Below, piece by piece: positions 57,607 through 64,000 of a DNA stretch of 64,000 nucleotides. The notes beneath the pieces are model-generated. The model did no database searches, was not told the origin of the DNA, and saw only the letters and a list, made by a program, of their open reading frames with translations. The position numbers and the translations under genes are program-made. The stretch lies in NCBI RefSeq assembly GCF_014836615.1, contig NZ_JACSQN010000006.1, positions 62,001 to 126,000 on the forward strand, given 5' to 3'. How positions within the stretch are numbered: position 1 is the stretch's first letter; each line of letters begins with the position of its first letter. Source of the DNA: Sporosarcina quadrami. GTDB lineage: Bacteria; Bacillota; Bacilli; Bacillales_A; Planococcaceae.

Positions 57607-58731
57607 TCACTTACCCCATACAACTCTATTTACATAATCTGTATAAGACAAAATAATCCTTAGCACTTTATCTGAAACGTTATGCATGGAATAATCTTTC
57701 ACAGCACTTAGTGTATCTGTTTCTTGCGTTTTTAATATTTCTAACCCCTGCAGTATTCTTTCCTTCCCTAACCCGGTCATCATTACAGATGCCTCTTCCA
57801 TAGCCTCCGGCCTCTCATGAGCTTGTCTAATATTTAGCGCTTTAAACCCAAGAATAGAGGATTCCTCGCTTATCGTTCCACTATCACTTAGAACAGCTTT
57901 TGCCTTAACTTGAAGCTTAACGTAATCATTAAATCCTAAAGGCTTCATTGTTTTAATCAAGGGATTAAACTCTATACCTTTAGTATTAATCATCTTCTGA
58001 GTTCTTGGATGTGTACTTACAATGACCGGCATATTATACTTCTCTGCAACTGCATTTAAGCTATATACTAGACTCATGAAATTAGTTTCTGAATTAATAT
58101 TTTCTTCTCTGTGCGCGGAAACCACAAAATATTTTCTTTCAACAAGCTCTAATCTATCTAACACATCAGATTTCGCAATATCATCTTTTCTAGAGTTCAG
58201 AACTTCAAACATCGGACTCCCCGTCTTAATTATTCGATCCGCATGGAGCCCTTCTTTTAACAAATACTCTCTAGCTATATCACTATATGTAAGATTAATA
58301 TCTGCTGTATGATCAACTATTCTTCGATTTGTTTCCTCTGGAACTCTTTGATCGAAGCATCTATTCCCGGCTTCCATGTGAAATATTGGAATCTGTCTTC
58401 TTTTTGCTGCAATTGCACATAAACAACTATTAGTATCCCCAAGCACTAAAAAGGCATGCGGTTTAACCTCTTCTAAAATAGGATCTATTTTCACCAAAAT
58501 ATGACCAATCGTTTCCACCGCTGTACCAGCAGCTGCGTTGAGGAAGTAGTCCGGTTTTCTTAAATTAAAGTCTTCAAAAAACACTTCATTTAATTCGTAA
58601 TCATAGTTCTGTCCTGTATGAACGAGTATATGTTCAATTGCATTTGATTCTTCTAATTTATTTATAACAGCTGAAAGTCGAATGATTTCCGGTCTAGTCC
58701 CTACGACTGTCATTACTTTTAATTTCTTCAC
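57607..58731 (-). CDS. capG: UDP-N-acetylglucosamine 2-epimerase family, CapG/FnlC type
   Basis: The 374-residue protein has WecB-fold signatures (VGTRPEIIRLSAVINKLEES, HTGQNYDYELNEVFFEDFNL, GDTNSCLCAIAAKRRQIPIF, HMEAGNRCFDQRVPEETNRR, SDSGTISEESSILGFKALNI). Directly after capE and capF it most likely performs the last step to UDP-N-acetyl-L-fucosamine (UDP-FucNAc), the 2-epimerisation. A general UDP-GlcNAc/ManNAc epimerase role is the alternative. The gene lies 6 bp after capF. Confidence 0.87.
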   Translation of the reverse strand: MKKLKVMTVVGTRPEIIRLSAVINKLEESNAIEHILVHTGQNYDYELNEVFFEDFNLRKPDYFLNAAAGTAVETIGHILVKIDPILEEVKPHAFLVLGDTNSCLCAIAAKRRQIPIFHMEAGNRCFDQRVPEETNRRIVDHTADINLTYSDIAREYLLKEGLHADRIIKTGSPMFEVLNSRKDDIAKSDVLDRLELVERKYFVVSAHREENINSETNFMSLVYSLNAVAEKYNMPVIVSTHPRTQKMINTKGIEFNPLIKTMKPLGFNDYVKLQVKAKAVLSDSGTISEESSILGFKALNIRQAHERPEAMEEASVMMTGLGKERILQGLEILKTQETDTLSAVKDYSMHNVSDKVLRIILSYTDYVNRVVWGK

Positions 58732-58737
58732 TTTGCT

Positions 58738-59847
58738 CTATACCTCCAAAAAGTTTGTATCTGGAATTTCTGGATTGAAACTCTCATTCACCCACATGAC
58801 AGTAACTAAGTCATTATCTCCTGTATTTACTATGGAATGTGTATAACCTACTGGTATATCAACTACTTGTAGCTTCTCACCACTTACTTTATACTCGATG
58901 ATTTGATCTGTATGAATATCTCTAAATCTTATTAATCCTTGACCGCTGACTACAAGGAATTTTTCATTTTTTGTATGATGCCAATGATTACCTTTTGTAA
59001 TACCTGGTTTGGAAACATTCACAGACACTTGGCCCCTATCGGGAGTTCTTATAAACTCTGTAAATGAACCTCTATTATCTATATTCATTTTCAAATCATA
59101 TGTGAAATCATCTGTAGGTAAAAAACTTAAATATGTACTATACATTTTTTTAGTTAGTGCAACATCCATATTAGGAACGCTTAAATTTGTTCTGGACTCT
59201 TTAAAATCTCTAATAAGATTTGCTAAGTTCCCTAAAGTAATAGTATGAGTCGTTTCTACAACACAATAATTATCATTCGTTGTTGGATTTCCTTCAAGTG
59301 CTTTCAAGAATTCCTCTAAAACATCATCTATATAACAAAATGTAAGTTCTATATCTGGATTATAAACCTGTATATCTAAATCTCTAGCTATATTGTAACA
59401 ATACGTTGCAACAACTGTATTATAATTTGGTCTACTCCATTTTCCAAACAGATTAGGAAGTCTATATACGAATACTTCTGCTCCTGTTTTTATGGAGTGC
59501 TCAAACAATAAATCTTCTCCAGCTTTTTTGCTTTTGCCATAGGGGTTATCTTTTTCAGCTTGAATAGACGAAGTAATTAAAATAGGTGATGTGTTATTAT
59601 GCTTTTTTAGTAGTTGCAGCAATTCAGATGTAAAGCCATAGTTTCCTTCCATGAATTCTTTTTCATTTTCTGGTCTATTTACTCCGGCTAAGTGATATAC
59701 AAAGTCGCATTTCTTTGTATACTCTTCCAAGTCATCTAAAGTATGATTTCTTGTATATAATAATAATTCTTCATACCCCTGGTTTTTCAACTCAGCTACT
59801 AAGTTTTTACCGAGGAACCCTCCTGCACCTGTTACAAGAATTTTCAT
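58738..59847 (-). CDS. capF: CapF/FnlB-type bifunctional epimerase-reductase with cupin domain
   Basis: The 369-residue protein begins with a short-chain dehydrogenase domain (MKILVTGAGGFLGKNLVAEL; YGKSKKAGEDLL as the YxxxK site). The C-terminal cupin (residues about 245-369) has GITKGNHWHHTKNEKFLVVS, with the metal-binding His residues. This two-domain build is diagnostic of CapF, which epimerises at C3 and then reduces the 4-keto intermediate in UDP-FucNAc synthesis. Its start overlaps the capE stop (ATGA). Confidence 0.92.
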   Translation of the reverse strand: MKILVTGAGGFLGKNLVAELKNQGYEELLLYTRNHTLDDLEEYTKKCDFVYHLAGVNRPENEKEFMEGNYGFTSELLQLLKKHNNTSPILITSSIQAEKDNPYGKSKKAGEDLLFEHSIKTGAEVFVYRLPNLFGKWSRPNYNTVVATYCYNIARDLDIQVYNPDIELTFCYIDDVLEEFLKALEGNPTTNDNYCVVETTHTITLGNLANLIRDFKESRTNLSVPNMDVALTKKMYSTYLSFLPTDDFTYDLKMNIDNRGSFTEFIRTPDRGQVSVNVSKPGITKGNHWHHTKNEKFLVVSGQGLIRFRDIHTDQIIEYKVSGEKLQVVDIPVGYTHSIVNTGDNDLVTVMWVNESFNPEIPDTNFLEV

Positions 59848-60866
59848 TTACCACTCCCCCCTTTCAATTCATCCTGTATGTAAGGAAGTTCTAGGAGCTT
59901 ACTTTTAATTTGCTCTATTGAAAGTCGATATGTATTGTGTGAGTTATATTCTTCATCCGTTGAAAGTTTTTCATTTCCTTCTTCAAAATATTTATCATAA
60001 TTAAGATCACGATTATCTGCTGGAACCCTATAGAAACCTTCTAAATCATCCGCCACGACATGCTCTTCTCTTGTTAGGAGTGTCTCGTAAAGCTTTTCTC
60101 CGTGTCGGGTACCTATAATCTTCACTTCGTTATCAGCATTAAAAATTTCTTTTACTGCTTGTGCCAAATCTGCAATTGTAGATGCAGGAGATTTTTGGAC
60201 CATAATATCGCCTGCATCAGCATTCTTAAATGCAAAAACCACCAGTTCAACTGCCTCCTCTAGGCTCATAAGGAATCTTGTCATGTCAGGATCTGTTATT
60301 GTAAGTGACTTACCCGCTTTTATTTGTTCTACGAAAAGCGGGATAACCGAGCCACGTGAAGCCATAACATTTCCGTATCTTGTACCGCATATGAGTGTTT
60401 TTTCAGGAGAGACCGTTTTAGCTTTAGCTACAAACACCTTTTCCATCATTGCTTTTGAAATCCCCATCGCATTAATCGGATAGGCAGCTTTATCTGTTGA
60501 AAGACAAATGATTTTTTTAACGCCAAATTCAATTGATGCATTCAATACGTTTTCTGTACCAATGACATTAGTTTTCACCGCTTCCATTGGAAAGAATTCG
60601 CACGACGGAACTTGTTTAAGTGCTGCAGCATGAAATACATAATCTACGTCGTTCATTGCATATTTAACACTTGCAAGATCACGGACATCACCGATATAAA
60701 ATTTTAATTTGTCATTATTATATTGTTTTCGCATATCGTCTTGTTTCTTTTCATCACGTGAAAAGATACGCACTTCTTTTATATCTGTATGTAAAAAGCG
60801 CTCCATAACAGCATTCCCAAAGGAACCTGTTCCACCTGTTATTAATAAAGTTTTACCTTTAAACAT
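59844..60866 (-). CDS. capE: UDP-GlcNAc 4,6-dehydratase/5-epimerase, CapE/FnlA type
   Basis: This 340-residue short-chain dehydrogenase has GGTGSFGNAVMERFL (NAD binding), IFSRDEKKQDDMRKQYNNDK, CLSTDKAAYPINAMGISKAM with Met in place of the catalytic Tyr (the S-M-K triad of inverting dehydratases), TRYGNVMASRGSVIPLFVEQ, and TDPDMTRFLMSLEEAVELV. It starts UDP-FucNAc synthesis; capF and capG follow in order. Confidence 0.92.
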   Translation of the reverse strand: MFKGKTLLITGGTGSFGNAVMERFLHTDIKEVRIFSRDEKKQDDMRKQYNNDKLKFYIGDVRDLASVKYAMNDVDYVFHAAALKQVPSCEFFPMEAVKTNVIGTENVLNASIEFGVKKIICLSTDKAAYPINAMGISKAMMEKVFVAKAKTVSPEKTLICGTRYGNVMASRGSVIPLFVEQIKAGKSLTITDPDMTRFLMSLEEAVELVVFAFKNADAGDIMVQKSPASTIADLAQAVKEIFNADNEVKIIGTRHGEKLYETLLTREEHVVADDLEGFYRVPADNRDLNYDKYFEEGNEKLSTDEEYNSHNTYRLSIEQIKSKLLELPYIQDELKGGSGK

Positions 60867-60885
60867 ATGACACCCTCAATTCTAG

Positions 60886-62097
60886 TTAGTCAAAATGATT
60901 CATTATTATTTCATAAGAATGCTTAGCCATATAGTTTTCCTCTAAATACCTTCTTGCGTTGATAGCCATTTCATTTCTTAATTCTATGTTACATAACTGC
61001 TCTACTTTTCTACTAAATTTCTCAACATCACTACTTTCACACCAATACCCAAATCCACCTTGTTCTATCACTTTCCCGATATCAGTGTTTACATCCGTTG
61101 CTGCAAGAACTGGCATTGATGCCTGCATATAAGAAAGAAGTCTTGACGGGAAATTGGGTATCGTAAAACGCTTATCAAGAAAAACCAAGCCTACATCACA
61201 TGAATTAGCAAGAACCTCATAATCATCTTTTGGTAAATGTTCAAACAACTGTGCATTATTTAGCTGCTCTTTGTTGAAAAACGATTTTAGCTTATTAAAT
61301 TCTGTTCCCGATCCAACGATAACAAAGTAGACCTGATCGTTCGATCTATTTACCTTTAAACATTCAATTAAGAAGTCAAGGCCTTGTGGTTTACCAAGGT
61401 TTCCTCCATATATAAATATTGTTTTATTAAAGGGTATGTTGTATCTCTTTTTTATCTCAAATATTATTTTCTTATCTTTTTTTATATCTAAGGGTTCTAT
61501 ACTGTTTGGGCATACTTCTACAATTTCAGGAGATATTTCAGGATTTTGTTTTAATAAAAAATTAACATTTGCTTTGGACATACAGCCTATATAATCTGAC
61601 AATTCATATAATATTTTTTCCTTGGACTTAAAATACCTATATAATACACCTCTGAACCCAGATTTCGTTATCATCCCAAGGTCTACAGCATTTTGCGGGA
61701 AAATATCCTTTAATAATAGATAAGTTGTAGCATTATCTCTCTTTTTTACATACTCAATAGCTTTTTGTAACGTAATAGGAGGAGTGGAATATATGACTAA
61801 ATCAAAATGAACATTAGAAAAGTAATCTTTAATCCCTTTTTTAAATTTCGATTCTAAAGTAATTGTTGAAATTCCTTTTTCTATAATACTTGTTTTCTGT
61901 GTATTTCCAATCTGCAACTTAAGTATATTGTAGTTTCCCTTATCGATTAATTTTGTTGGTTGCTGTCTTCTTTTTTCTGTCGGAGAAATAATATATACTT
62001 TATGTTTATTTTTTACAAACTCGCGCATTAAATCAGTATATATACCACTTTCTTCAATTGTTGAGAAATCCAGAAGTGTTAAAAATAAGACATTCAT
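60886..62097 (-). CDS. Glycosyltransferase, GT4 (WbuB/CapL-like)
   Basis: The start is ATG 62097 (MNVLFLTLLDFSTIEESGIY), with GTGGGGAGAG upstream; the longer frame of 430 codons has no site. The 403-residue GT-B enzyme shows DYIGCMSKANVNFLLKQNPE, FIYGGNLGKPQGLDFLIECL and a donor site region (CDVGLVFLDKRFTIPNFPSR). It resembles WbuB, which transfers FucNAc and is usually encoded beside the same three FucNAc genes. It is probably the FucNAc transferase here. Confidence 0.85.
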   Translation of the reverse strand: MNVLFLTLLDFSTIEESGIYTDLMREFVKNKHKVYIISPTEKRRQQPTKLIDKGNYNILKLQIGNTQKTSIIEKGISTITLESKFKKGIKDYFSNVHFDLVIYSTPPITLQKAIEYVKKRDNATTYLLLKDIFPQNAVDLGMITKSGFRGVLYRYFKSKEKILYELSDYIGCMSKANVNFLLKQNPEISPEIVEVCPNSIEPLDIKKDKKIIFEIKKRYNIPFNKTIFIYGGNLGKPQGLDFLIECLKVNRSNDQVYFVIVGSGTEFNKLKSFFNKEQLNNAQLFEHLPKDDYEVLANSCDVGLVFLDKRFTIPNFPSRLLSYMQASMPVLAATDVNTDIGKVIEQGGFGYWCESSDVEKFSRKVEQLCNIELRNEMAINARRYLEENYMAKHSYEIIMNHFD

Positions 62098-62218
62098 ATT
62101 GTAAACTCTCCCCACTTGATCTTTAAAATTTCTTTGAAACTTAACTTTTGTTAACTCCAAAAAATTCTTTATTAGCAAGAAGTAGTCGGTCAGATTTCCC
62201 CACTAATTAGTTTACATA

Positions 62219-62857
62219 CTACTCATAAAACTTAATCGGTTTTGCAGGAGCTCCCAAAGCCGTACAATTAGCAGGTAAATCTTTAACCACTATAGACCCA
62301 GCTCCAATAACAGTATTTTCACCAATCGTTACACCTTGAATAACAGCCGATCCAGTTCCAATACTTACACAATCCTCAGTCTTCACAAAACCAGAAACAT
62401 TCACGCTTGGTAGAACGGTTGTATAATTACCAAGTATCGCGTCATGTCCAATAGTACAATCTAAGTTTATTATTACATGTTTTTCAATTTCAATATTCGT
62501 TGTAAGAATGTTAGCTGCACAAATAATTGATCCTTCTCCAAATGTTATTCGTTCAGACATAATAACACTAGGATGAATTAATACTGGAAAGGTATTTTCA
62601 CTATCTGCAAGCCTTTCAATTACTTTCTTTTTCGCAATTGGATCTCCAATAGCATTCACTACATTAAGTTTTTGATTTTTTAACCATTCAATATTTCCAA
62701 CGACTTTATATCCATTTACTTCTGTATCTTGAATATTTTTATTATCATCAACAAATCCGATGATATTCCATTCTTTATTAACTTTATTTATATCTTCTAT
62801 TAACCAAGCAACTTCTCTTCCAAATCCCCCTGCGCCAATTATTACTATATCTTTCAT
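62219..62857 (-). CDS. Sugar O-/N-acetyltransferase, PglD/NeuD family
   Basis: The 212-residue protein has an N-terminal PglD_N Rossmann-like domain (IVIIGAGGFGREVAWLIEDI; IIGFVDDNKNIQDTEVNGYK) and a C-terminal left-handed beta-helix of hexapeptide repeats (HVIINLDCTIGHDAILGNYT, VSIGTGSAVIQGVTIGENTV). The catalytic His is in IGHDA. Next to PglC- and PglE-type genes it most likely N-acetylates the 4-amino group of a UDP-4-amino-6-deoxy sugar. Confidence 0.88.
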   Translation of the reverse strand: MKDIVIIGAGGFGREVAWLIEDINKVNKEWNIIGFVDDNKNIQDTEVNGYKVVGNIEWLKNQKLNVVNAIGDPIAKKKVIERLADSENTFPVLIHPSVIMSERITFGEGSIICAANILTTNIEIEKHVIINLDCTIGHDAILGNYTTVLPSVNVSGFVKTEDCVSIGTGSAVIQGVTIGENTVIGAGSIVVKDLPANCTALGAPAKPIKFYE

Positions 62858-63487
62858 TTACTTTTCCTCCGATCTTAAGTTACCCCTAAAAGACTCCATA
62901 GTAGCAGCAGTTTCTGAATTAATTCCTTCCCTTATAAAAATCTTCTTTATAGTCAGGAATATTATTCTCCAATCACCAATGAAGCTTATCTTCTCCACAT
63001 ATTCTACATCAAAACTGAACTTATCTTCCCAACTAATAGCATTCCGTCCGCTAACCTGCGCCAAACCTGACAAACCAGGTCTAACTTCATGGCGTCTTTT
63101 TTGATGATCATTATACAATGGTAAATATTGCACCAATAAAGGTCTTGGTCCAACAATAGACATATCACCTTTAAGTATATTAAATAATCCCGGTAGTTCA
63201 TCAAGCGATGTAGAACGTAGAATTCTACCAAACTTAGTGAGTCTCACACTATCTGGTAATAGCTCTCCATTCGCATCTCTTTGATCCGTCATTGATCTAA
63301 ACTTATACATCATAAATATCTTTTCGTTAAGCCCGGGTCTCTCTTGCTTAAATAAAACCGGTCCGCCTAGTTTAACTCTTACAATAATAGCAACGATCAA
63401 TAAAATTGGACTTAATACAATAATAGCAACTAAAGATAATATGAAATCCATTAGTCTTTTTACATATCTTTTATAAAAGCCATTCAT
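62858..63487 (-). CDS. Initiating sugar-phosphate transferase, PglC/WbaP-core type
   Basis: The start is ATG 63487 (MNGFYKRYVKRLMDFILSLV), which overlaps the stop of the aminotransferase gene (TAATG); a GTG 12 bases earlier is an alternative. The 209-residue monotopic phosphoglycosyl transferase has one re-entrant helix and the family motifs KRLMDFILSLVAIIVLSPIL, VLFKQERPGLNEKIFMMYKF, RSTSLDELPGLFNILKGDMS (catalytic Asp-Glu) and GPRPLLVQYLPLY. It transfers the first sugar phosphate to undecaprenyl phosphate. Confidence 0.92.
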   Translation of the reverse strand: MNGFYKRYVKRLMDFILSLVAIIVLSPILLIVAIIVRVKLGGPVLFKQERPGLNEKIFMMYKFRSMTDQRDANGELLPDSVRLTKFGRILRSTSLDELPGLFNILKGDMSIVGPRPLLVQYLPLYNDHQKRRHEVRPGLSGLAQVSGRNAISWEDKFSFDVEYVEKISFIGDWRIIFLTIKKIFIREGINSETAATMESFRGNLRSEEK

Positions 63488-64000
63488 TAATCTTTCCACA
63501 ATCCTTTAATAATCCTAACGACTCTCTCCAAATCTCCATCCGTCATCTTCGTATCACTCGGCAAACAAACGCCATCCTCAAACAACTTCTCAGAAGCCCC
63601 TCCACCAACAAAGTCATACTTCTCATAGAACGGTTGCATATGCATCGGCTTCCAAACTGGACGAGACTCAATATTTTCTTTTTCAAGTGCTTCCATAATA
63701 TCAATCGGTCTTATATTACCTGTTAGTGTCATGCAACTTAACCAATAGTTTGGTAAATCCCACTTATTGTTTGGCATGAATTCAACACCTTCAAGCTCAC
63801 TTAACTCTCTTCTATAAAACTCATAGATCGAGTTTTTCTTCGCAACTCTTTCACTTAATACTTTAAGCTGCCCTCGACCAATCCCAGCAACGACATTACT
63901 CATGCGATAATTGAAACCTAACTCACTATGTTGATAATGTCGCGCTTGATCTCTTGATTGAGTAGCCCAAAACCTAGCCTTTGCAATTCCTTCTTCGTTA
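63487..64000 (-). CDS. DegT/DnrJ-family aminotransferase, PglE-like, C-terminal part
   Basis: The gene enters from the right edge; the in-window part covers about 170 residues (EEGIAKARFWATQSRDQARH, LGFNYRMSNVVAGIGRGQLK, SRPVWKPMHMQPFYEKYDFV, GVCLPSDTKMTDGDLERVVR). It is the C-terminal half of a PLP-dependent sugar 4-aminotransferase; the Lys that binds PLP would lie outside the window. With the PglD and PglC types it would make the diacetamido-bacillosamine-like first sugar. A PglF-type dehydratase is expected beyond the edge. Confidence 0.9.
   Translation of the reverse strand, partial: NEEGIAKARFWATQSRDQARHYQHSELGFNYRMSNVVAGIGRGQLKVLSERVAKKNSIYEFYRRELSELEGVEFMPNNKWDLPNYWLSCMTLTGNIRPIDIMEALEKENIESRPVWKPMHMQPFYEKYDFVGGGASEKLFEDGVCLPSDTKMTDGDLERVVRIIKGLWKD

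Overview
Organism and basis. The window looks like a chromosomal segment of a low-to-moderate GC, Gram-positive, S-layer-forming member of the Bacillales, most likely Planococcaceae and probably close to Sporosarcina. The reasons are strong AGGAGG-type ribosome binding sites with ATG, GTG and TTG starts, SLH-domain surface proteins, a ComK homologue, a TasA/SipW matrix system, a Zur-box-controlled COG0523 metallochaperone and LuxR, GntR and LysR regulators of Bacillus type. The genus is an inference; no database search was run.

Layout. 1-8.4 kb: a broken acyl-CoA synthetase end, aspartase, a Zur-controlled zinc metallochaperone, membrane and hypothetical proteins, and a PAS-GGDEF protein. 8.8-12.9 kb: a large SLH surface protein and a second secreted protein. 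13.2-17.9 kb: a GntR regulator divergent from a YfcC-type carrier, an M20 amidohydrolase and a saccharopine-dehydrogenase-like gene. 18.2-22.8 kb: a matrix and cell-wall module made of TasA, an acidic TapA-like protein, SipW, a TasA-like protein with an LPATS wall-sorting signal and a class D sortase. 23.0-29.9 kb: two paralogous orphan NarL/LuxR regulators with nearly the same 56-bp upstream block, facing away from each other around three related secreted coiled-coil proteins, followed by a MalT-type ATPase regulator. 29.9-30.9 kb: a REP-associated tyrosine transposase (RAYT). 30.9-37.1 kb: a TctCBA tripartite tricarboxylate transporter with an M20 peptidase and an AEC carrier, divergent from a LysR regulator. 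37.4-40.5 kb: two SLH proteins and subtilase debris. 41.4-46.9 kb: a small sigma factor, ComK, a coupled pair of DndB/DGQHR proteins and small winged-helix proteins. 47.0-49.8 kb: a candidate small RNA, a frameshifted IS66 element and IS-end debris. 49.9-64 kb: an AT-rich Wzx/Wzy-type exopolysaccharide cluster (UDP-FucNAc synthesis by CapE/F/G and a PglC/D/E-type initiating amino sugar), cut by the right edge.

The most striking non-genic signal is a family of at least twelve dispersed hairpins with a constant CCAGT (or ACTGG) loop and stems that vary with base pairing kept. They occur only between about 13.0 and 40.1 kb, in intergenic or gene-end positions. The RAYT lies between two copies in opposite orientation. 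One pair is a perfect 21-bp inverted repeat with a 1-nt spacer. Two copies sit exactly where genes are truncated. Together they look like a REP/RAYT system of a Gram-positive host.

How the genes fit together. Much of the window deals with the cell surface: S-layer proteins, TasA fibres with a possible sortase anchor, secreted coiled-coil proteins and an exopolysaccharide. Orphan LuxR-type regulators and a diguanylate cyclase-like protein are plausible controllers of the sessile state. The rest is amino-acid and carboxylate use (aspartase, YfcC/M20, Tct/M20) and competence (ComK, sigma factor). Annotation is by reading protein motifs and DNA pattern only; no alignments, structure predictions or searches were run.
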